Below, piece by piece: positions 16,153-23,876 of a stretch of DNA of 27,457 nucleotides. The DNA comes from CAMEON01 sp963609805 (lineage in GTDB: Bacteria > Bacillota > Clostridia > Oscillospirales > CAG-272), in NCBI GenBank assembly GCA_963609805.1, contig CAVDLN010000010.1, forward strand, positions 1 to 27,457. Reading direction: 5' to 3'. The translations under genes and the position numbers were made by a program. The notes under the pieces were generated by a model. It saw only the letters and a program-made list of their open reading frames with translations, did not search any database and was not told the origin of the DNA. The number at the start of each line of letters is the position of its first letter. Positions within the stretch are counted from its first letter, which is position 1.

Positions 16153-16965
16153 TCACGCTGCATCTCCGGGAGCGTTCTCTGCGGGCTTTTCATCCGGATT
16201 CCCCGATTCAACGGCATTGGCGGGGACAGCTTCCCGCTTTACAGTCGGCTTGATGCGGATGTATCCCCGCAGAAATGCGAATCCCGCCTTCAGCAGTGCT
16301 CCTAAAATATTTCCGAGGCTGACGCGGAAGGTCAGTCTGCAATCGAACGCCAGCGACGATGTATTAAAATCGGGTTCAATGGAAATGTCTGCTTTCTTCA
16401 TTCCGTCCACGTTGGAAATTTTGTCAAGTACCTCCAAAAGCTGCTGCACAGACTGATCTACTGCCGCAAAAAGAACCGCTGCTGTCATCGCATCCCCTGC
16501 GGCAACCTTTACATGAATGCGGGCCACCTTGATATGCAGTTTCCCGAAAAATCTTGAAAAGAACAAGCCGGCGACATGTGCAATCAGCGGAATCATATCT
16601 GTCAGCTTCGGCTTTTTTGCCTTTTCCGCCGCACGCCGGGCCTTCCGTTCCTCCGGAGTCAATTTTGCATCTTCGGCAGCTTTTTCCTCTTTTTCACGCT
16701 GCTTCTTTGCTTTCTTTTGCGCTTTCTTGGCTTCCTTCTTTTCCTTCTTCTTTGCGGCAGCCGCATCTCTCTTGCGTATTTTCTTCAGCGTATACTGACT
16801 GAGTTTATACCTTTTCGGCTTCTTGGGAAGTATGCGAATCGGAATGCCCAAAAACCGGACTGTCAGAGCGAATTCATCTGTTACATCAATGGTAATAAAG
16901 GCATGTGCTCCGAACAGAATGCAAAAGAAAAGCAAAATACACCCGACAATAATCAATGCCGTCAT
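16153..16965 (-). CDS. DUF2953 protein (YtfI-like)
   Basis: A 270-residue membrane-anchored protein with one N-terminal helix (about 3-22), the short FALTVRFLGIPIRILP segment typical of DUF2953, a very basic coiled region (about 49-119, full of KKAQKKAKK-type runs), and a conserved C-terminal part that includes FGKLHIKVARIHVKVAAGD and ALLKAGFAFLRGYIRI. In Bacillus the related ytfI is next to ytfJ and is linked to spore germination. Start ATG 16965 overlaps the scpB stop by ATGA. The gap of 65 bases to gerW has no promoter I recognise. The biochemical role is unknown. Confidence 0.88.
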   Translation of the reverse strand: MTALIIVGCILLFFCILFGAHAFITIDVTDEFALTVRFLGIPIRILPKKPKRYKLSQYTLKKIRKRDAAAAKKKEKKEAKKAQKKAKKQREKEEKAAEDAKLTPEERKARRAAEKAKKPKLTDMIPLIAHVAGLFFSRFFGKLHIKVARIHVKVAAGDAMTAAVLFAAVDQSVQQLLEVLDKISNVDGMKKADISIEPDFNTSSLAFDCRLTFRVSLGNILGALLKAGFAFLRGYIRIKPTVKREAVPANAVESGNPDEKPAENAPGDAA

Positions 16966-17657
16966 GTAACCACCTCCTTAACATCGGCTTTAATAGCTTC
17001 ATTCGCCTGCCCGTCCTTGCCCGATTGCATGCACGCCGTCCCGGAGTCTGCTGCAGATGTTGCCGCATCCTCCATAACGGTATTTTGCTCGGCGGCACTC
17101 AGTGCCTCGGTTTCCGGCAGATCGGCAAGAGATTTCAAGCCGAATACACGCAGAAATTTTTCTGTGGTTCCGAGCAAAACCGGACGCCCCGGTGCATCCA
17201 AACGTCCGACCGACTCCAAAAGTCCCTTATCCAGCAAGGATGATACAGCATAAGAACTGTCAACACCGCGGATTGCGTCGATATATGCGCGGGTAACAGG
17301 CTGATTATACGCAACCACTGCCAAAACTTCCATGGAGGAAGCAGACAAATTCCCGCCACGCTTGATATCCAGAGCCTCCCGAATCAGCGGTGCAAACTGC
17401 TCACGTGTGCAAAGTTGGCAGGAGTCCTGGTAGAGCAGAAGCTGAATACCGCGATTTTCGAAACCGTCCTCCATTTGGGCAGCCAAATTGCGCATATCAC
17501 GTTCCGTCAGACCTATAACTGCTGCCAGTTTTTCGTAACTGACCGGATGCCCGGCAGCAAACAGAATGGCTTCCATTGCCATTTCCGCTTGCTTAATGGC
17601 GGAGCGTGCCTCATTTGGGGATACCGGATCCTCTGGCGCCTCGTCACTTAAATTCAC
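16962..17657 (-). CDS. scpB: Segregation and condensation protein B (ScpB)
   Basis: ScpB binds ScpA and the SMC ATPase to form the bacterial condensin that organises and segregates chromosomes. The protein (231 residues) has two winged-helix domains: MAMEAILFAAGHPVSYEKLAAVIGL (about 27-51) and the conserved core from SASSMEVLAVVAYNQPVTRAYIDAIRGVDSSYAVSSLLDKGLLE to GRPVLLGTTEKFLRVFGLKSL. A long low-complexity Ala/Glu-rich tail of about 40 residues follows. The start is GTG at 17657, with a near-perfect GGAGGTG 7 bases upstream. It lies 20 bases after scpA. Confidence 0.95.
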   Translation of the reverse strand: MNLSDEAPEDPVSPNEARSAIKQAEMAMEAILFAAGHPVSYEKLAAVIGLTERDMRNLAAQMEDGFENRGIQLLLYQDSCQLCTREQFAPLIREALDIKRGGNLSASSMEVLAVVAYNQPVTRAYIDAIRGVDSSYAVSSLLDKGLLESVGRLDAPGRPVLLGTTEKFLRVFGLKSLADLPETEALSAAEQNTVMEDAATSAADSGTACMQSGKDGQANEAIKADVKEVVT

Positions 17658-17677
17658 GTTCCGTCACCTCCTTTAAA

Positions 17678-18475
17678 TTATCCTTCATCATATTCCGATG
17701 CGGGCATTTCATCAGACGATTCCTCTCCTGCTACAAACGCCGCATCCGTGCTGAATACCGTTTCAGATGAGTCCGACGGTTCAAGCAGCAGCAGTCTTCG
17801 CAGTTTCACAAGTTCCAAAACACCGAGAAAAATCGCTATCATGTCAGGCAGGGAAACCGCATCCTCTAGCAATGTGTTCAGCCTGACCGGTTCATCCTTC
17901 CCTTTTGTACCGTTTGAAGGGACGTTGAAATGCCGCAATATTCCGACAATTTTGGCTTCAACCGGGACAATAGGGGATGCAATCATCGGCGTAAAGGAAA
18001 CATGTTCATCCCGCGGCTTTTCCTCCCGATATGCGATAATCCGCCGAACCGCCTGACACAGCGACGCAGCAGACTGATCGGCAACATAGGATTTATCTAC
18101 CGAAATCTCGTCCGTGTCCTTTACCATGCGTCCCGAATATGTCGCGTACGCAGCGGCAAGACGTATCGCGGCCGCCTTTGCCAGTTGGTATTTCATCAGT
18201 GCCTCAGCCAACTCGGTACGGGGGTCCTGTTCCTCCAACTCGGTGCGCGGTAGCAGCATCTTGCTCTTGATGAGCATCAGCTCCGAGGCCATCACTATGA
18301 ATTCGGAGGCAAGATCCAAGTCCATGGATTCCGCACTTCCGATGTACTCCATATACTGGTCGCAAATCAGGGAGATCGGAATGTCCGATATTTCAACCTT
18401 GTTTTTTCGAATCAGCGAAAGCAGCAGGTCCAATGGGCCGTCGAACATCTGCAGGTGGTATGTTAAGTCTTCCAT
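17678..18475 (-). CDS. scpA: Segregation and condensation protein A (ScpA)
   Basis: The kleisin subunit that bridges the SMC heads. The N-terminal signature YHLQMFDGPLDLLLSLIRK followed by KVEISDIPISLICDQYMEYI is diagnostic, then FIVMASELMLIKSKMLLP and a C-terminal winged-helix part (MIAIFLGVLELVKLRRLLL). Length (265 residues) is normal. A Glu/Asp/Ser-rich tail ends the protein. AAAGGAG lies 8 bases before the ATG at 18475. Directly followed by scpB, as in most Firmicutes. Confidence 0.95.
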   Translation of the reverse strand: MEDLTYHLQMFDGPLDLLLSLIRKNKVEISDIPISLICDQYMEYIGSAESMDLDLASEFIVMASELMLIKSKMLLPRTELEEQDPRTELAEALMKYQLAKAAAIRLAAAYATYSGRMVKDTDEISVDKSYVADQSAASLCQAVRRIIAYREEKPRDEHVSFTPMIASPIVPVEAKIVGILRHFNVPSNGTKGKDEPVRLNTLLEDAVSLPDMIAIFLGVLELVKLRRLLLLEPSDSSETVFSTDAAFVAGEESSDEMPASEYDEG

Positions 18476-18524
18476 TCCGCAGGCTCCTTTTCTCCGTGAA
18501 AATCAGATGTCGGAAGGCTTCCTC

Positions 18525-19301
18525 TCATGCGAGGAGATTTCCTACATATGTAAGCATCCAGCCGAGAACGCCGGCGTCATTGCCGGAAGTCAGGCCGACT
18601 ACATACAGAAGCCCGTATGCAACCTTGTTCAGAAGCCAATTTAACGGGCCGGTAAAAGTCCCGAAGGCAAAGAGCAGCAGGAAAGCAAGCATTATATATC
18701 GCTCGTAGCGCATAACGCCGAAATACCATTTTGAGGGAAGGAAGGCGTAAAAAATACGCGAACCGTCAAACGGCGGAACCGGAATCAGATTGAATATCGC
18801 AAGGTTTATATTCATTATGACGCCGAGATACAGCATGTACAGAAAGAGCGATGCAACCACATAGCCGACAGATGCCGTGAAATCAGATCCGCTTTGAACA
18901 CAGTCGATATACGACATCGTCTCACTCAGCCAGCTGTTTGTACCGATTGACATTACAACACGCAATGCCGCAAGATGCAAGATTGCGAGGAGCAGATTGG
19001 ACAACGGTCCTGCCGCTCCCGTCAGTGCCATATCGCGCTTCGGATTTTTAAAATTGCGTGACTGAACAGGAACAGGCTTTGCCCAACCGATATGTGCCAC
19101 AATCATGCATATGGTACCCAGCAGGTCAAGATGCTTGATCGGATTAAGCGTAATGCGCCCCAGATTGTGTGCAGTGGGATCTCCCAATCGGTATGCCATA
19201 AGTCCGTGTGCCGACTCATGTACGGAAAATGCCATGAGAAGCACGGGGAGACTTAAAAGATACATCGGAAGATCCTGCAAAAAACCGCTGAATATGCTCA
19301 A
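18525..19301 (-). CDS. Site-2-protease-like M50 zinc metalloprotease
   Basis: A 258-residue integral membrane peptidase that cleaves substrates within the membrane. The zinc site is H28-E-S-A-H32 (HExxH) in the first helix, and the third ligand is D179 in NLIPVPPFDG. About five to six helices are visible, in the arrangement of the short YwhC/RseP-type M50 family without a PDZ domain. The frame can be extended to 19340, but I set a TTG start at 19301, because AGGAGGAGGTG lies 5 bases upstream and the upstream residues look untranslated. The gene is often next to scpA in Firmicutes. Substrates are unknown. Confidence 0.88.
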   Translation of the reverse strand: MSIFSGFLQDLPMYLLSLPVLLMAFSVHESAHGLMAYRLGDPTAHNLGRITLNPIKHLDLLGTICMIVAHIGWAKPVPVQSRNFKNPKRDMALTGAAGPLSNLLLAILHLAALRVVMSIGTNSWLSETMSYIDCVQSGSDFTASVGYVVASLFLYMLYLGVIMNINLAIFNLIPVPPFDGSRIFYAFLPSKWYFGVMRYERYIMLAFLLLFAFGTFTGPLNWLLNKVAYGLLYVVGLTSGNDAGVLGWMLTYVGNLLA

Positions 19302-19336
19302 TGGAACACCTCCTCCTATGCACGCATGAGCGTCGT

Positions 19337-20641
19337 TCAAAACTCATCGTTGCGCACTATGTCTTCATATGTTTCGCGTCTGACAGCTATGAACAGCTTG
19401 CCGCCGCGCACCATAACAAGAGCGGGGCGCGGGAGCCGATTATAGTTGGATGCCATGGAATAATTATAGGCCCCCGTTGTCAGAACCGCTACCGTATCCC
19501 CCCGCGCTGCGGGCTGAAGCGGCATGTCCTCTCCGATAAGATCTCCCGATTCGCAGCAGCGTCCCGCAAGCGTTACCTGCCATGAACGCTCCTCATCCGG
19601 TCGGTTCGCAACCAGTGCCGTATACCGGGATTGATACAACGCGTAGCGTGGGTTATCCGGCATTCCGCCGTCTATTGACACATAAGTACGGAAGCCCGGA
19701 ATTTTCTTGACCGACCCGACAGTGTAGAGCGTGATTCCCGCTGCCGCAACCAGTGACCGCCCCGGTTCCAAAATAATACGCGGCATAGGGAAATCACGGT
19801 TTCTGCAAATGGTACGCACCTCTGCGCCCATATCCCGAATAACTGCGGCATAGTCCACGGCGGGATCTTCTTCCGTGTAGGGAACGCCGAGTCCGCCGCC
19901 CAAATTCAGTTCGCGCGCTGTGAATTCTGTTTCCTTGCGAACGGCCGCCATGAAATCGACCATGATACGGGCGGCATCTACGAAAGGACCTCGGTCGAAA
20001 ATCTGAGATCCTACATGGCAGTGAAATCCCCGCAGATCAATGTGCGGAAGACACAGGGCATGGCGCGTGATCTCCATGGCCTGTCCTGTTGTTATCGCCG
20101 ATCCGAACTTGGAATCCACCTGACCCGTCGAAATCGCCCTATGGGTATGCGGGTCAATGCCGGGGGTAATGCGCAGGAGAACGGGCTGAATTTTCCCGTA
20201 CTCGGCAGCAATCCGTTCCAGCAGATCCAGCTCCTCGCGGTTGTCCGCCACAAACGTTCCGACGCCCATATCCAAGGCGTCCCGTATATCGCGCTCCGTC
20301 TTATTGTTGCCGTGAAAGTATATGCGGGATGCCGGAAAGCCGGCACGGCGGGCAGTATAGAGTTCCCCGCCGGACACGCAGTCCACGCCCATCTGCTCTT
20401 CCGCGGCAATACGGTACATGTGCGTGCAGCACAGCGCTTTGGATGCATACAGAGGCAATGCGTCCTCGCCGAACACTTCGGTTGCCGTTTGATGGTATAT
20501 ACGGCACATCTTCCGTACGGCATCCTCATCCATAACATAAAGCGGAGTGCCGTATGTGTGCGCCAGTTCAATCGTATCCGCTCCGCCTATGGTAAGATGC
20601 CCTGCCTCATTGACGGACAGATGAGGATATAGCAGATTCAT
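19337..20641 (-). CDS. lysA: Diaminopimelate decarboxylase
   Basis: A PLP enzyme that decarboxylates meso-diaminopimelate to L-lysine, the last step of the DAP pathway. The 434-residue protein shows K68 in PLYASKALCC (Schiff-base lysine), GVDCVSGGEL, the FHCHVGSQI barrel segment, GGGLGVPYTEEDP, LEPGRSLVA and GRCCESGD, followed by TGAYNYSMASNYN. The frame is open to 20719, but the ATG at 20641 with GGGAG 8 bases upstream gives the usual length. Its place 32 bases after engB and 35 bases before the M50 gene suggests it is transcribed with them. No lysine riboswitch is visible in the short leader. Confidence 0.93.
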   Translation of the reverse strand: MNLLYPHLSVNEAGHLTIGGADTIELAHTYGTPLYVMDEDAVRKMCRIYHQTATEVFGEDALPLYASKALCCTHMYRIAAEEQMGVDCVSGGELYTARRAGFPASRIYFHGNNKTERDIRDALDMGVGTFVADNREELDLLERIAAEYGKIQPVLLRITPGIDPHTHRAISTGQVDSKFGSAITTGQAMEITRHALCLPHIDLRGFHCHVGSQIFDRGPFVDAARIMVDFMAAVRKETEFTARELNLGGGLGVPYTEEDPAVDYAAVIRDMGAEVRTICRNRDFPMPRIILEPGRSLVAAAGITLYTVGSVKKIPGFRTYVSIDGGMPDNPRYALYQSRYTALVANRPDEERSWQVTLAGRCCESGDLIGEDMPLQPAARGDTVAVLTTGAYNYSMASNYNRLPRPALVMVRGGKLFIAVRRETYEDIVRNDEF

Positions 20642-20673
20642 AAGCAAATCTCCCAATGAAGTGCTGTTGGTGA

Positions 20674-21232
20674 TTATTTTCCGAAATTCAAGCCGGTGAT
20701 GCCACCGACAGTGTGCCAAAATTCATCCCGTCCCTCCCCGCGAAGAGCGGAAAAGGGGATTACCCGAACGCCTGTAAGCAGCGGGTGCGAAGCAATGGCG
20801 GTAAGATTGGCAGTTCTTTCGGTGGCATTCAGCTTGTCTACCTTGGTTGCCACGGAGAAAAAAGGAATCCCGCTTTCCAGAAGGAACGAAACCATGTCCT
20901 CATCGTCCGCAGTAAGTCCCAAGCGGCTGTCCACCAACTGAACGGCAGTGCAAAGACGGTCTATATTGGGATTCTTTGTAAAGAAACCATCGGTAAGTGC
21001 CGACCATTTCTCCTTCTCTTCCCTGCTGCGTTTGGCAAAACCATATCCCGGCAGGTCAACGAGAAACAGTTTGTGATCCAAATCATAGAAATTTACGGTG
21101 ATCGTCTTTCCCGGAGCGGAGCTGACTCTCGCAAGATTTTTACGGTTGAGTAAAGAGTTGACGAGCGAGCTTTTGCCCACGTTNNNNNNNNNNGCGAAGA
21201 GACGCGTTCTGTAAATTAACTGGAGTAGGCAT
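20674..21232 (-). CDS. engB: Ribosome-biogenesis GTPase EngB/YsxC, interrupted by an assembly gap
   Basis: A small essential GTPase for 50S assembly. The part after the gap is clear: NVGKSSLVNSLLNRKNLARVSS, then PGKT, G3 DLPGYGFA, TKVDKL (G4) and FSALRGEG (G5). The gap (21184-21193) falls just before the P-loop and hides the GRS of GRSNVGKS. The expected start is the ATG at 21232, with AAAGG 7 bases upstream; it gives MPTPVNLQNASLR, which looks like the family N-terminus, before the Ns. That frame and the downstream frame do not join across exactly 10 bases. An ATG at 21237 joins them formally, but only 2 bases after AAAGG. The true gap is probably larger, with length divisible by three. Confidence 0.9.
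21184..21193. other. Scaffold gap (10 Ns)
   Basis: Ten unknown bases mark a join between contigs. Reading frames on the two sides indicate that the number is a placeholder, since the missing part of EngB is probably some 20-25 residues, 60-75 bases. Confidence 0.9.
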
Positions 21233-21257
21233 ACCATATCCTTTCAGTTTCGGGCAG

Positions 21258-23633
21258 TCAAAACGGAGGCTCAATGCTGTCAACAGGTGTCGGCTGAATC
21301 AATGCTGCCTGCAGTACTTCGTCTGCCCTACGGCAGGGAATAAAGGTTAGGTTTTCCCGTGCAATCGGGTCAATCTCTTCAAGATCACCTGTATTGTCGG
21401 CGGGAATCAGTACGGTTTTTACGCCGGCTGCGTAGGCGGCCATGGTCTTTTCACGCAATCCGCCGATAGGCAAAACCGTGCCGCGAAGTGTGATCTCACC
21501 CGTCATGGCAATATCACGGCGTACGGGAATACCGGACAGGGCGCTGACCAGCGCCGTCATCATGGTAACACCTGCTGAAGGGCCGTCCTTGGGGACTGCT
21601 CCCTCAGGCACATGAATATGGATATCCTTCTTTTTATAAAAATCGGTCGGAATCCCATACTCCGATGCGATGCTGCGTGTAAAGGTCAGTGCCGCATGGG
21701 CGGATTCTTTCATAACGTCACCCAAGGATCCTGTCAGCTCCAGCTTACCCGTGCCTTCCAGTACGGCGCACTCGACGCGCAGCATGTCTCCGCCGGCTTC
21801 CGTATAGGCAAGTCCGTTGACAACCCCGGTTTCATCCTCATCCGAAATATGTTCCGGCATCAGGCGGTGCGGTCCCAAATAAGTACGAACATCCTCTGCC
21901 TTAACTGTCAGATGCTTGACATCCGGGTTCTCAAGCAATTTCTTCGCACCTTTGCGACAGAGCGACGCGATGCTGCGTTCCAGATTGCGTACGCCAGCCT
22001 CTCTGGTATAGTAATCGATGATCTCCTCAACAGCTTCGGTTGTAATTTTCATGGACCGTTTGTTCAGGCCGTGCTTTTTCAGCTGCTTTGGAATCAGGTG
22101 ATTCAATGCAATCGCCGTCTTCTCCCGACGCGTATAGGAAGGCAACTCGATAATTTCCATACGGTCTATAAGAGGCTTTGGAATGGTATCCAACGAATTC
22201 GCGGTAGCTATGAACAGGCAGTCGGAAAGGTCATACGGAAGTTCAACAAAGTGGTCTCGAAAATACCGATTCTGCTCAGGGTCAAGCACCTCAAGAAGCG
22301 CGGAGGAGGGATCCCCGTGCGCATCGCGGGTCAGCTTATCGATTTCATCCAGCAAAATAAGAGGATTTTTTACGCCAACCTGGGTCAGCGCGGTAATGAT
22401 CCGTCCCGGCATCGCGCCGATATAGGTCTTTCGGTGCCCGCGAATATCCGATTCATCCCGGACACCGCCGAGGGAAACGCGCACATACTTGCGTCTCATG
22501 GCACGTGCGATAGACGCTGCGACAGATGTCTTCCCGACGCCGGGAGGGCCGACCAGGCACAGAATCTGATTCTTCAGCTCGGGTGACATTTGCTTGACGG
22601 CCATATACTCCAGGATGCGCTCCTTGACCTTTTCCAATCCGTCATGGTCGGCGTCCAGGATCTTTTTCGCAACCTCAATGTTAACGCGATCTGCCGTTTC
22701 CTTTTTCCACGGAATCTCCAGGCAGGTATCCAGATAGTTTGTGAGTACGGACGCCTCCGCCGAACCGTAAGGAAGCTTGGACAGCCGCTCGTTTTCTTTA
22801 AGCAGCTTTTTCTGCACTTCGGCAGGCAGTTCCGCTTTCATGATACGTTCAAAATATTCGTCCGTATCTCCGCCGCTCTCTCCGAGTTCATCCTGGATTA
22901 CTTTGATTTCCTCGCGCAGAAAATATTCCCGCTGGCTGCGGCTGATACGATCGCGGACGCGCTTCCTGATATCGGCCTCGCAGGACAGCACCTCACTCTC
23001 ATGGCGCATAAGAAGAATCAGCGTGTCAATGCGTACCATGGGATCGAAGCACTCCAGTATGGTTTGCTTGTCCTCATAGCGAACCAAGATGTTTGCCGCA
23101 ACAAAATCCGCGTACAGCCCGGGATTTCGAATGGTTGACACATGTGTCATGATGTCGTCGGCAACAGCCGGAATGAAGCGCACCACCTGCCTAAGTGCAA
23201 GATTTGCCTCGCGCAGATATGCTTCCCCTTTGACACCCCCGTCGTCCTCCGAGACGACGGTCTTTGCGACAACATCGGCTATCGTATATTCCGCCAGCGG
23301 AGTAACAGAGGAAATTGTCGCACGGCAAAGCCCCTCCGCAATGAGTCTGGTCTCTCCGTCCGGAGTCCTGATCAGCTGCTTGATACGTGCAACCGTTCCG
23401 ACAGGACATATTTTTGTCAAAGCAGGCTCTCCGGTATCCGGTTCCGAGATATCGAGCAGCGACGCAAGCAGTATATTCTCCCCTGTCGTCGCTGCAGCCT
23501 GTGCCGCAGCACCGGAGTGGAAGCTGTCCGGGGAAATATCGCTGCTGACGGTCATTCCGGGAAACGTGACTACACCCCGCAGAACAACCAGCGGGAGCGT
23601 CCGATTCTCGGCTTTTTCAATATATTTCGACAT
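21258..23633 (-). CDS. lon: ATP-dependent Lon protease
   Basis: A cytoplasmic AAA+ protease that degrades misfolded and regulatory proteins. The 791-residue sequence has the LonA layout: N-terminal LAN domain starting LPLVVLRGVVTFPGM, a coiled segment, the AAA+ module with Walker A GPPGVGKTS, Walker B ILLDEIDK and sensor regions, and the protease domain with catalytic S686 (KDGPSAGVT) and K729 (GGLREKTMAA), a 43-residue spacing equal to the usual one. The ATG at 23633 has AAGGA about 13 bases upstream. It opens the gene train, 25 bases before engB; lon-engB is a common Gram-positive pair. Its promoter lies at 23701-23709; no CIRCE or CtsR operator is evident. Confidence 0.96.
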   Translation of the reverse strand: MSKYIEKAENRTLPLVVLRGVVTFPGMTVSSDISPDSFHSGAAAQAAATTGENILLASLLDISEPDTGEPALTKICPVGTVARIKQLIRTPDGETRLIAEGLCRATISSVTPLAEYTIADVVAKTVVSEDDGGVKGEAYLREANLALRQVVRFIPAVADDIMTHVSTIRNPGLYADFVAANILVRYEDKQTILECFDPMVRIDTLILLMRHESEVLSCEADIRKRVRDRISRSQREYFLREEIKVIQDELGESGGDTDEYFERIMKAELPAEVQKKLLKENERLSKLPYGSAEASVLTNYLDTCLEIPWKKETADRVNIEVAKKILDADHDGLEKVKERILEYMAVKQMSPELKNQILCLVGPPGVGKTSVAASIARAMRRKYVRVSLGGVRDESDIRGHRKTYIGAMPGRIITALTQVGVKNPLILLDEIDKLTRDAHGDPSSALLEVLDPEQNRYFRDHFVELPYDLSDCLFIATANSLDTIPKPLIDRMEIIELPSYTRREKTAIALNHLIPKQLKKHGLNKRSMKITTEAVEEIIDYYTREAGVRNLERSIASLCRKGAKKLLENPDVKHLTVKAEDVRTYLGPHRLMPEHISDEDETGVVNGLAYTEAGGDMLRVECAVLEGTGKLELTGSLGDVMKESAHAALTFTRSIASEYGIPTDFYKKKDIHIHVPEGAVPKDGPSAGVTMMTALVSALSGIPVRRDIAMTGEITLRGTVLPIGGLREKTMAAYAAGVKTVLIPADNTGDLEEIDPIARENLTFIPCRRADEVLQAALIQPTPVDSIEPPF

Positions 23634-23700
23634 AGTAAGTAAGCAGTCCTTTCAAAAGAGGGAAAACGCAGATTGAAACAAACAGTCATTCTCTTTTCCT

Positions 23701-23709
23701 ATTATAGCA
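23701..23709 (-). promoter_or_regulatory. Promoter of the lon gene train, extended -10
   Basis: Read on the minus strand: TGC followed by a perfect TATAAT (23701-23706). At 17 bases upstream the -35 region is poor (AGATTT), so this relies on the extended -10. The start of lon lies about 60 bases downstream. Confidence 0.6.
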
Positions 23710-23823
23710 CATCTTCAAAAATAAATCTATAGGTAAAAATGAATTTTTCAAATTTTTCCGCTCGGATGGACAGCACAGCTCACTTGCTTGCATCTGCTGC
23801 TTCCGTTTTGCTTTGGCATATAT

Positions 23824-23860
23824 AAAAAGACCGGATTCAAAGCAAAAATCCGGTCTTTTT
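23824..23860 (-). terminator. Terminator of the metal-efflux operon
   Basis: A 14-bp stem, AAAAAGACCGGATT (23824-23837) with AATCCGGTCTTTTT (23847-23860), around a 9-base loop. It lies 16 bases after the ATPase stop on the minus strand and has a T-run in that direction. It also has a T-run on the plus strand. Confidence 0.9.
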
Positions 23861-23876
23861 TTCGGAGCCTGTCACA

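Noticed and set aside
20642..20673. Lysine riboswitch before lysA
   Set aside because: Only 32 bases separate engB and lysA, far too few for the L-box aptamer.
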